In this document: positions 1 to 5,303 of the stretch, piece by piece
Layout of the letters: the number at the start of each line of letters is the position of its first letter
Numbering within the stretch: the stretch's first letter is position 1
Origin: Candidatus Harrisonbacteria bacterium
GTDB taxonomy: Bacteria; Patescibacteriota; Minisyncoccia; UBA6257; UBA11618
Length of the DNA: 6,616 bases
Direction of reading: 5' to 3'
Assembly: GCA_023244865.1 (NCBI GenBank)
Contig: JAHFLM010000049.1
Location: forward strand, 1-6,616
Translations under genes and position numbers: made by a program
Notes under the pieces: model-generated
Database searches by the model: none
What the model saw: the letters and a program-made list of their open reading frames with translations, nothing else
Told to the model about the DNA's origin: nothing

Positions 1-216
1 GAAGGTGATGATAATCTGTGTGACGCGCTGTTAATTCGCAATCTGAAGAACGAGAATGATCTAGAGAAAGTGAGAGTGATCCTGAGCAAGCGCCTACCAG
101 AAATGGTGGCGGTTAATGACTACGACACCAAAATATTCCACTTCCGCAAACCACTAGACCTCTCTTGGCTCCGACTTCTGATTTACACAATAAGTATCGA
201 GCCGGGATTGAAATAA
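1..216 (+). CDS. C-terminal fragment of an unrecognised protein (5' end outside window)
   Basis: Frame 1 is open from the first base to a TAA at 214-216, giving the last 71 residues of a protein that begins upstream of the window. The fragment is mixed charged and hydrophobic, with a helix-like stretch (LKNENDLEKVRVILSKRL) followed by an aromatic/basic segment (YDTKIFHFRKP) and a Trp/Leu-rich end (LSWLRLLIY). I do not recognise the family and propose no function. That it is real rests on the uninterrupted frame, codon use compatible with the other genes, and the intrinsic terminator 17 nt after its stop. It is the only plus-strand gene seen and converges on the 621-aa membrane protein gene. 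A 71-codon open frame alone is weak evidence. Confidence 0.6.
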   Translation, partial: EGDDNLCDALLIRNLKNENDLEKVRVILSKRLPEMVAVNDYDTKIFHFRKPLDLSWLRLLIYTISIEPGLK

Positions 217-232
217 CAAACGATGAAATATA

Positions 233-260
233 AAAACCCCCAAAAGGGGTTTTGTTTTTT
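233..260 (+). terminator. Intrinsic terminator of the plus-strand gene, probably bidirectional
   Basis: An 8-bp stem, AAAACCCC (233-240) with GGGGTTTT (246-253), closes a 5-nt loop and is followed by GTTTTTT. It lies 17 nt after the stop of the plus-strand gene. Read on the other strand, the same stem is followed by a shorter T run, so it may also serve as a back-up stop for the convergent gene. Confidence 0.8.
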
Positions 261-270
261 ATGAAAAGAA

Positions 271-298
271 AAACCCGGTCGCTTTTAGCGCCGGGCTT
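271..298 (-). terminator. Intrinsic terminator of the 621-aa membrane protein gene
   Basis: A GC-rich stem pairs CCCGG (274-278) with CCGGG (291-295) and, after one bulged base, CGC (280-282) with GCG (288-290), around a 5-nt loop. On the minus strand it lies about 18 nt after the TAA at 314 and is followed by TTTTTCTTTT, the expected U-tract. It sits next to the oppositely oriented terminator, as is usual between convergent genes. Confidence 0.85.
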
Positions 299-313
299 TG
301 AGTATCCATTAAT

Positions 314-2179
314 TCATTCTTTTTCGTTCAGAAGTTTCTTGAGAGCACCGAGTTCTTCGGGATTTAAGCCTTTGAGTTTTTCCTTAGCGCTAGCTTCGGA
401 TTTTCTCTCAGCCTCTTCATCATTCTTACCTTTAACGATCGTCTGAAGTTGCTGATTGAGCGGGGTAGTTTCGATGACTAGTGAGAAATTCTCGAAACTT
501 TTCACTGGCACGGTAGGCTCGTGAGAATCCACATACTCAACTTCAACCTCATCGCCCACTTGCGTCAAAGCAATTTTTACGTTGTCAGCAGAAGAAGCGG
601 AGAACATTCGAGGGACACCATCCAAATGGAAAAAGTAAGTGCTGCCGTTTTGGCTAACATCTTGCCGAATCCGATCAATAACGCCCGGGAGCTTCGTAAT
701 ACTCGAGCCTTTTTCAACCGCGATCTGCTGACCGCGCCGGAAAAGCATGGCTTGATAGTTATGAAGAGCTTCGCTTGCTGTAACGCCAACCGCTACATCC
801 TGAGGATTTTGCACCTCGGCAATCGCGACGCCTTGAAAGGCACCGAGATCATTTAGTAGCGGAACGACAGCGGTCATTGCCCCATAAATATTGTAGATCT
901 GTGGGGTAGTCCCACTAAGATGCTTAAACTTAACCATCTGATTGGAGTTAACCGCGGCTAAAATCGCCGAATCGGTGCCACCACCACTCGTGTGGTAGAA
1001 AACATTCTTGCCATTTCGAGAATCGGTATAGAGAAGTCCGACTAAGGAGTCTTTTCTACCGCTACTCGAAGTCATGCTACTCACCCACTCTAGGCGATTA
1101 TCAGAACCGTAAATCAAGATTGGGTCTTCGGCTTCGGTGATATTACTACCACTCCAAACCTTATTCCACCAACCACCGGTCAGAGAACCATGGAGGTTGG
1201 CGTATTCGTTGATAATCGAACTTGGATAAATTCGGTCGACCCAATCCGGAACCTTATCAACAGGCCACGGAGTAATCAAACCACTGGTTGGATTGATGAT
1301 CATAACCTCGCTAATTTTTTTACCAGACCAACCGGCCGTGAGCTTGTAGGCTGGTACGATCCACCAGGGATCATTTATTTCATCCAACTCTAAGTGAGCC
1401 TCAAGAAAATCATAGAAAGGATATCTTGAAATAAGATGGCGGCGGAGATTTTTATCGAGGTAAGCATTCGGAGTATAGACTAGCTTCTTGTCATCAGCTA
1501 GTTTCTCATAAGGAGCCTCTCTCTCGGGATCCTCTCCATCAACCCGCATATACCCAGGAACCTGATCATTCGAAGTCCAAGTGCCAAAACTTTTGAAATC
1601 AAAAGGAATAACATAGATTAAATTCCCATTAACCTTTTGAAGACTGCCATTTCCAAGATCGAACTGGCTCATAACCCCGGCTTTAGCGACTGCTTTTTCT
1701 GCAATGTAAAGCGCGTTTTTATACGAAACCAAACGCATGTGACGTTCGTCTTTGGGTTGGACATCTTTGGTCCATTCCCGTGTTTCAATTTTGCCAATAA
1801 GAGAGGCGTACTTTTCAGCATTACACAAATCTGAACCTAGGAAGGCTCGACCAATAAATGCTCCACCTAAAATGAGTACCCAAAAAAGACTTGGGTCTAG
1901 ATAGAATATACCCGGGAAGCCTTCGTTTCTAGGATCATTGATAGTTTTGAAAAGCGCAATCAAAGCCCAAAATACCAAGACTGTAACACCAGGCATGCCG
2001 AAAAATGGATAGATCAAACTCGGAGCGGTTAAATAGAACATAATCCAAGAGCACAAAAACATTGAAATTCCAGAAAGTACTATGACTTTGTTATTTTTCG
2101 CATCTTTCTTTGTTAATGGAAACAGCAATGGAAACATTCCTAAAATAGCCGTAATCCCAGCGATCAAAAACCAGAGCAT
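314..2179 (-). CDS. Membrane-anchored large ectodomain protein, 621 aa, unknown function
   Basis: Seen: four hydrophobic helices at about residues 3-22, 32-50, 61-79 and 97-114. Positive loops after helices 1 and 3 (TKKDAKNNK, KTINDPRN) suggest the N-terminus and the large region after residue 115 face outside. That region carries DPWWIVPAY (270-278), then a segment reading like a PepSY-type repeat (VMIINPTSGLITPW followed by PDWVDRIYP, 311-319). A beta-rich, possibly OB-like segment spans about 495-560, and a charged helical tail (584-621) ends in LNPEELGALKKLLNEKE. From memory, the middle region (invariant-looking W/P motifs, IGLLY-type strand, YNIYGAMTAVVPLL, final beta segment) resembles a family of conserved hypothetical membrane proteins in Firmicutes; I could not check this. 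No catalytic motif is evident, so function is unknown. ATG start with a strong SD and its own consensus promoter; monocistronic, with a terminator behind it. Confidence 0.9.
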   Translation of the reverse strand: MLWFLIAGITAILGMFPLLFPLTKKDAKNNKVIVLSGISMFLCSWIMFYLTAPSLIYPFFGMPGVTVLVFWALIALFKTINDPRNEGFPGIFYLDPSLFWVLILGGAFIGRAFLGSDLCNAEKYASLIGKIETREWTKDVQPKDERHMRLVSYKNALYIAEKAVAKAGVMSQFDLGNGSLQKVNGNLIYVIPFDFKSFGTWTSNDQVPGYMRVDGEDPEREAPYEKLADDKKLVYTPNAYLDKNLRRHLISRYPFYDFLEAHLELDEINDPWWIVPAYKLTAGWSGKKISEVMIINPTSGLITPWPVDKVPDWVDRIYPSSIINEYANLHGSLTGGWWNKVWSGSNITEAEDPILIYGSDNRLEWVSSMTSSSGRKDSLVGLLYTDSRNGKNVFYHTSGGGTDSAILAAVNSNQMVKFKHLSGTTPQIYNIYGAMTAVVPLLNDLGAFQGVAIAEVQNPQDVAVGVTASEALHNYQAMLFRRGQQIAVEKGSSITKLPGVIDRIRQDVSQNGSTYFFHLDGVPRMFSASSADNVKIALTQVGDEVEVEYVDSHEPTVPVKSFENFSLVIETTPLNQQLQTIVKGKNDEEAERKSEASAKEKLKGLNPEELGALKKLLNEKE

Positions 2180-2184
2180 GGCGA

Positions 2185-2195
2185 TTCCCCTTTCT
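2185..2195 (-). promoter_or_regulatory. Strong Shine-Dalgarno site of the 621-aa membrane protein gene
   Basis: On the minus strand AAGAAAGGGGA lies just before the ATG; the AAGGGGA core is separated from the start codon by about 5-7 nt. It fixes the start at 2179. It is the only convincing Shine-Dalgarno site in the window: the starts of tsf, rpsB, the glycosyltransferase and the 113-aa gene have none. Confidence 0.8.
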
Positions 2196-2249
2196 TGTGG
2201 GACGGAAACAGAGATAACACGTTTTCAAACAACAAACTTAACGGTTTGG

Positions 2250-2278
2250 ATTATAATCTATAATTGATTTTTTGTCAA
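2250..2278 (-). promoter_or_regulatory. Consensus sigma-70-type promoter of the 621-aa membrane protein gene
   Basis: Minus strand: TTGACA (2273-2278), exactly 17 bp, then TATAAT (2250-2255), matching the housekeeping consensus at all 12 positions with the optimal spacer. Transcription would start near 2243, leaving a leader of about 64 nt that contains the strong Shine-Dalgarno site. The flanks are AT-rich. No clear operator palindrome overlaps it, so the sequence suggests strong constitutive expression. Confidence 0.88.
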
Positions 2279-2300
2279 TATTAAGTATGCCTAGACTCAT

Positions 2301-2368
2301 AGAAGATTCCACACCTCAATTCCGAATCGATTTTATAAAATCGAACGGAATTGGGCTCTGAATGACAG
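2301..2368. repeat. TGTCATTC-type intergenic hairpin repeat
   Basis: On the minus strand this reads CTGTCATTCAGAGCCC, then a long imperfect hairpin, then GGTGTGGAATCTTCT. The outer stem pairs CCTCAATTCCG (2314-2324 region) with CGGAATTGGG (2346-2355). The inner stem pairs TCGATTTTA with TAAAATCGA (2327-2344), with a small internal loop between. Both ends match the general pattern of the widespread GTCATTCTGAG...GAATCT intergenic repeats found in many bacteria (recalled, not searched). It lies upstream of the 621-aa gene promoter and downstream of the 113-aa gene. It lacks a T-run on the minus side, so it is not a classical terminator. Confidence 0.6.
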
Positions 2369-2387
2369 TGGAAAAAATTAAACAAAA

Positions 2388-2405
2388 CTGACCTCGCAAT
2401 GACAG
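2388..2405. repeat. Partial TGTCATTGCGAG-type repeat end
   Basis: The minus strand reads CTGTCATTGCGAGGTCAG, which matches the opening of the common GTCATTGCGAG intergenic repeat. Its last eight plus-strand bases (AATGACAG, 2398-2405) repeat the end of the neighbouring hairpin element (2361-2368) in the same orientation, 37 bp away. No hairpin partner is visible, so it may be a decayed or truncated copy. It lies 7 bp from the end of the 113-aa gene. Confidence 0.45.
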
Positions 2406-2412
2406 GGAGGAA

Positions 2413-2754
2413 TTAAAATTCGCTGGTGTCTTTGGATTCTTTGATTTTACTGATTAATTCGGCGGATTTGCCGGCTTCGCTTGTGGCGTCTTTGTGACGC
2501 TTGAGGTGACTTAGAATTAAATTCTCAGTCTTCATGACAATCACTTTGGAGCGGCGTAAAAATTTTTCCCAATATAGGGAGACGGCCCTATCAAACTCAT
2601 GCAGGGGAATTTTGGAAAGCCAATTTTCTAGGTGATCAAAAACCGGACTGCCGACGGTTGTATCTTCTTCTACCTTAGGTAGATGGCGGCCTAAAATATA
2701 GAGCGCGGTGCCGAGCCCTAGGACTAAAAATATTTGAAGTAAAAAATCGTACAC
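2413..2754 (-). CDS. Small single-pass membrane protein behind tsf, 113 aa
   Basis: Seen: one hydrophobic helix at about residues 4-23 (LQIFLVLGLGTALYILG), followed by RHLPKVEED. By the positive-inside rule this places the C-terminal 85 residues in the cytoplasm. That part contains an amphipathic segment (HLENWLSKIPLHEFDRAVSLYWEKFLRR, about 41-68), a basic stretch (KVIVMKTENLILSHLKRHK) and a hydrophilic tail. It starts with GTG 5 nt after the tsf stop, with no Shine-Dalgarno site, so translational coupling with tsf is likely. From memory, small proteins of this layout (one N-terminal helix, then a KFLRR-K-I-V-K pattern) recur behind tsf in Parcubacteria; their role is unknown. The GTG start is preferred because it puts the helix at the extreme N-terminus; no in-frame ATG is available nearby. 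Confidence 0.75.
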   Translation of the reverse strand: MYDFLLQIFLVLGLGTALYILGRHLPKVEEDTTVGSPVFDHLENWLSKIPLHEFDRAVSLYWEKFLRRSKVIVMKTENLILSHLKRHKDATSEAGKSAELISKIKESKDTSEF

Positions 2755-2759
2755 GAGAT

Positions 2760-3200
2760 TTAGATAGCGAAACGGGCGAATTTATCCACCTTAATGTTTT
2801 CGCCAATGGTGCCAATGGCGGCCTTGATCAAACCCTCGATAGTTTCGGAAGGATTTTTAACGAAAGGCTGCTCGAGTAATTCCTCTACCGAAGCGGGATT
2901 TAACGCGGCGATATGCATGGCGATTTCATGAGCGAGATTTTGGAAGGAGTCGTTTTTAGAGACGAAGTCGGTTTCGCAGCGCATTAATAGTAAGACACCG
3001 ACACGATTGCCGTGGATGTAAGAATGGAGTAAGCCGGCACCCGTCGCTCTATCGGCTTTATTGTCGGCTTTAGCTTGGCCTTTTTCGGCGATGATTTTTT
3101 TAGCGAGCTCTAAATCACCTTTGGCTTCGTCGAGGGCCCTTTTGCAATCCATGATACCAGCGCCGGTTAATTCTCTGAGTTCTTTAACTTGATTTGGCAT
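2760..3200 (-). CDS. tsf: Translation elongation factor Ts, short form
   Basis: EF-Ts is the cytoplasmic guanine-nucleotide exchange factor that recycles EF-Tu from GDP to GTP. Residues 1-40 form the UBA-like EF-Tu-binding module with the signature RELTGAGIMDCKRAL (9-23). The core carries CETDFVSKND (75-84); its TDFV motif (77-80) inserts against the EF-Tu GTPase domain. This is followed by HEIAMHIAALNP, QPFVKNP and a closing GENIKVDKFARF. At 146 aa it has one core subdomain and lacks the second subdomain and coiled-coil of the E. coli protein (about 280 aa), as in Thermus and many CPR bacteria. All key motifs are present, so it is not a truncation. It follows rpsB in the usual order across a 151-bp spacer and is probably co-transcribed with the 113-aa gene behind it. 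ATG start; the leader is AT-rich with no Shine-Dalgarno site. Confidence 0.96.
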   Translation of the reverse strand: MPNQVKELRELTGAGIMDCKRALDEAKGDLELAKKIIAEKGQAKADNKADRATGAGLLHSYIHGNRVGVLLLMRCETDFVSKNDSFQNLAHEIAMHIAALNPASVEELLEQPFVKNPSETIEGLIKAAIGTIGENIKVDKFARFAI

Positions 3201-3277
3201 AAGAATAAAATTTAAAGATTTAAATATGATTGAATTTATAATAAGGGAACGGGGACAATTTATATTTTAATTGAACT

Positions 3278-3325
3278 GGATCCCGCATCATTTCCGACAG
3301 ATTACGGTCGGGTGCGGGATGACAG
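3278..3325. repeat. TGTCATCCCGC-type hairpin repeat in the rpsB-tsf spacer
   Basis: An 8-bp perfect outer stem pairs ATCCCGCA (3280-3287) with TGCGGGAT (3313-3320). An inner 5-bp stem pairs CCGAC (3294-3298) with GTCGG (3307-3311). The minus strand opens with CTGTCATCCCGCA, the pattern of widespread GC-rich intergenic repeats. It ends in GACAG like the two repeats near 2368 and 2405. On the minus strand the stem follows the rpsB stop by about 26 nt but is not followed by a T-run, so it could attenuate or stabilise mRNA ends rather than terminate fully. Confidence 0.65.
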
Positions 3326-3351
3326 GCGGGGGGTATAAATCAGAAAACAGA

Positions 3352-4110
3352 CTAAGCGGAGCGGAGTTTGGAGGAAAGCTTGGTTAGAATAAATTCTAAG
3401 GAGCTTCGGCCAGTGAAATTACAAGGAATAGGATAAGTAATCTTATCTGGGTTGGTGTCGGTGTTAATTAAAGCGATCACGGGGATCTCTAAAAGATTGG
3501 CTTCGTGAACGGCGTGCTTGTGTAAATTGGCATCAATAACGATCATTGCGGCTGGCTTAACAGACATAGTCTCGATACCGGAGAAAAGATTGTTCAAACG
3601 AGCGAGTTCGTTAGTTAACATTAAACGTTCCTTTTTGGTGTATTTTTCCAAAGCACCAGAAAGTTTGTCGGCTCGAAGCTTCTTCATGTATTCAATACGC
3701 TTCCAAATAGTTGGGTAGTTGGTCAAAGTACCACCAAGCCAGCGACCAGTCACTTTTGGAAAAGCAAAACTGTCGGCAAACTTTTCTACCAAATCTCTGG
3801 TTTCAGCTCTCGTACCAACAACTAAAATAGGACGCTTGCTGTCCACTAAAATCTTTAAGTAGTTACCGGCTCTTTCGAGCATTTCGTTGGTTGCCTCAAG
3901 GTCAATAACGTCGATCCCCTTTCTTGTGGCGATCACGTACTTGTTCATTTTAGGGTTAGTAAAAGAGTGCTTGCGTCCATGCAAAACACCGGCCTTGATC
4001 ATTTCTTCTAATAGAGCCAATTCTTCGGGCGAGGCCTTAATATCTTCTAGGGTGGCTTCGTCGTCTCTTAGGCTTTCTTCCATGGCGGAAGTTGCTTTAT
4101 CTGAACTCAT
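3352..4110 (-). CDS. rpsB: 30S ribosomal protein S2
   Basis: S2 binds late to the 30S platform near the head-body junction and, with S1 where present, helps mRNA binding. With the ATG at 4110 the protein is 252 aa. The body begins at about residue 37 (MIKAGVLHGRKHSFTNPKM), followed by the hallmark RWLGGTLTNYPTIWKRI (123-139), a coiled-coil segment around 140-180, and AVHEANLLEIPVIALINTDTNP (from 200) to a closing PIPCN. Residues 1-36 are an acidic extension beyond the E. coli N-terminus, a style I associate with Parcubacteria. The canonical FGH of the first motif reads LHGRK here. An in-frame TTG at 4152 would add 14 residues and overlap the upstream gene, but it lies within the proposed -35 element, so ATG 4110 is preferred; ATG 4083 remains possible. 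No Shine-Dalgarno site. Followed by tsf. Confidence 0.95.
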   Translation of the reverse strand: MSSDKATSAMEESLRDDEATLEDIKASPEELALLEEMIKAGVLHGRKHSFTNPKMNKYVIATRKGIDVIDLEATNEMLERAGNYLKILVDSKRPILVVGTRAETRDLVEKFADSFAFPKVTGRWLGGTLTNYPTIWKRIEYMKKLRADKLSGALEKYTKKERLMLTNELARLNNLFSGIETMSVKPAAMIVIDANLHKHAVHEANLLEIPVIALINTDTNPDKITYPIPCNFTGRSSLEFILTKLSSKLRSA

Positions 4111-4123
4111 AATATGTCTTAGA

Positions 4124-4152
4124 AATATAATGGATTTTGAGGTTTTATGCAA
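4124..4152 (-). promoter_or_regulatory. Candidate rpsB promoter inside the end of the glycosyltransferase gene
   Basis: Minus strand: TTGCAT (4147-4152), 17 bp, TATATT (4124-4129; 5 of 6 match to the -10 consensus). The -35 box overlaps the last codons and stop of the glycosyltransferase gene. Only 13 nt separate the -10 box from the rpsB ATG, so the predicted mRNA leader is about 6 nt, which agrees with the absence of a Shine-Dalgarno site. The -35 match is only moderate. Confidence 0.5.
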
Positions 4153-5239
4153 GACCTTCCTGTGTGGCGAACTCTTTTGCCACAGAAAGCCATTTTTCTT
4201 TGAAAATGGCTGGCTGGAAGGCCTTTAAATAGGTTGGCAACTCCAAGATTTTTATGGGTTTAGTCTCGAATTCTAAGACCTTAGCTATAAGACTAGCCTT
4301 GGTCTGATCTTTGAAAAATAGGCCGGTTTCGCCCTCGTGGACGGTTTCCATAACTCCCCCGCCTTGGTAGGCAATGACCGGGGTGTGACAAGCGATGGCT
4401 TCGAGGGGGGTGAGACCGAAATCTTCGATTTGCGGGAAGATGAAGGCTTTGGCGAAGTTATAATAATAGTTAAGTGACGCGTCAGGGACGAAGCCTAGGA
4501 ATTCGATGTTAGATTTGGCGAGTTTTTTTAGCCTAGAAAGTTCGGGGCCGGTGCCGATGATTTTCAAAGGAAGTCCGAGCTGGTTGAAGGCCTCGATAAC
4601 TAGATCGACTTTTTTATAATGTAGTAAGCGGCTCGTGAGTAAGTAAAAATTTTGCTTGAGGATAGTGGGGTCGCGATAAAATAATGTTTCATTGTATGGG
4701 GGATAAATAATTTCGGAGTCCCGATTAAAACAAGTTTTGATTTTTTCTTGAATGAATTTAGAGATGGTGAAAATTTTTTGAGGGGTTTGAGCGGCTTTGT
4801 AATCTTCGTTTTTTAAATAATTTTTAATTGGATTGGTGAGAAGTTTGAACGGGGCAAGGGCGGGCGGGATTAGAGAATCTTCCCAGGCATAACGAAGTGG
4901 AGTGAAACAATAATGGATGTGGGGGATATTCGGTGGAACGGGAATGGCGCGGGCGAAACTCGCGCCGATTGAGATTACTAAATCATATGATTGTTTAAGC
5001 TTTAGGGTTTTAGCGGCAACGGGCATTAAAGGAATAAAGGGACGGTGATTGTAATGCGTGAGAGCGAAATCGATGAAGCTAGTTTGCCTCACAGACGCCT
5101 GAAAAAGATTTTTGGTTTTTTCGGCGCTATGAAAAAGACAATAAAGATCGCTGTCCGGAAAAATCTCGGTGAAGGTTTTCAAAACCCGCTCTCCCCCACC
5201 AAGCTGATTAAGATAGTCGTAAAATAATGCGACCTTCAT
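4145..5239 (-). CDS. GT4-family glycosyltransferase (GT-B fold), 364 aa
   Basis: Predicted to transfer a sugar from a nucleotide-sugar donor to a lipid-linked or surface polysaccharide precursor, at the cytoplasmic face of the membrane. The N-terminal Rossmann half begins MKVALFYDYLNQLGGGERVL, with the Gly-rich acceptor/phosphate loop at 14-18, and continues through HIHYCFTPLRYAWE (107-120). The C-terminal half holds the donor-site motifs: TSRLLHYKK (202-210) with R204 and K209/K210, KIIGTGPE (226-233), and the EX7E pair E272/E280 within EDFGLTPLEA. Length and motifs are complete for GT4 and resemble WbaZ-like mannosyltransferases, but the sugar cannot be read from sequence. No signal peptide. 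The start is the ATG at 5239, giving the family-typical N-terminus; it lies in a palindrome and has no Shine-Dalgarno site. It ends 34 nt before rpsB and stands alone, without a visible polysaccharide cluster in this window. Confidence 0.92.
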   Translation of the reverse strand: MKVALFYDYLNQLGGGERVLKTFTEIFPDSDLYCLFHSAEKTKNLFQASVRQTSFIDFALTHYNHRPFIPLMPVAAKTLKLKQSYDLVISIGASFARAIPVPPNIPHIHYCFTPLRYAWEDSLIPPALAPFKLLTNPIKNYLKNEDYKAAQTPQKIFTISKFIQEKIKTCFNRDSEIIYPPYNETLFYRDPTILKQNFYLLTSRLLHYKKVDLVIEAFNQLGLPLKIIGTGPELSRLKKLAKSNIEFLGFVPDASLNYYYNFAKAFIFPQIEDFGLTPLEAIACHTPVIAYQGGGVMETVHEGETGLFFKDQTKASLIAKVLEFETKPIKILELPTYLKAFQPAIFKEKWLSVAKEFATQEGLA

Positions 5240-5254
5240 ACTTATGAAGGTAGC
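5229..5254. promoter_or_regulatory. Palindrome covering the glycosyltransferase start codon
   Basis: ACCTTCATA (5232-5240) and TATGAAGGT (5243-5251) are perfect inverted repeats around a 2-bp centre. After one mismatch GC/GC pairs extend the symmetry to 5229-5254. The minus-strand ATG (5237-5239) lies within one arm. In RNA, a stem of at least 8 bp with a 4-nt loop would hold the start codon; in DNA, it has the size and symmetry of a dimeric repressor site. Both roles are inference. Confidence 0.5.
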
Positions 5255-5256
5255 TT

Positions 5257-5287
5257 AAAAAAGTTTTCTGAGCTAAGTTTACTTTTT
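5257..5287 (-). terminator. Weak A/T-rich hairpin between the Cys-rich gene and the glycosyltransferase gene
   Basis: AAAAAGT (5258-5264) can pair with ACTTTTT (5281-5287) around a 16-nt loop, 16 nt after the stop of the Cys-rich gene. On the minus strand the second arm is itself a T-run. The stem is almost all A-T, so a working terminator is doubtful. I see no convincing promoter for the glycosyltransferase in this 64-bp gap. Confidence 0.25.
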
Positions 5288-5303
5288 AAAAGATTGTTTT
5301 AAA

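Noticed and set aside
521..856. 111-aa plus-strand ORF and a 70-aa minus-strand ORF within the 621-aa gene
   Set aside because: Both lie wholly in the body of a well-supported gene, have no start signals, and read as out-of-frame shadows.
2186..2200. 15-bp exact repeat TCCCCTTTCTTGTGG, also at 3915-3929
   Set aside because: One copy is a ribosome binding site region and the other codes for ATRKG in S2; a single shared 15-mer in this length is plausible by chance.
2180..2412. A hidden small gene, tRNA or riboswitch in the largest intergenic gap
   Set aside because: No cloverleaf or supported frame; the gap is explained by the promoter, leader and two repeats.
2760..3200. EF-Ts as a truncated pseudogene
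   Set aside because: All core motifs are intact and the length fits short EF-Ts forms.
3201..3277. A separate tsf promoter
   Set aside because: TTGTCC and TATAAA-like boxes exist, but the spacing is only about 12 bp; not convincing.
4111..4152. Longer rpsB start (TTG at 4152, 266 aa)
   Set aside because: The codon is TTG, overlaps the glycosyltransferase end, adds residues unlike S2, and lies in the likely -35 element; ATG 4110 is better.
3887..4228. 113-aa plus-strand ORF opposite rpsB and the glycosyltransferase end
   Set aside because: Antisense to two confident genes, Ser/Leu-rich low-quality composition typical of shadows.
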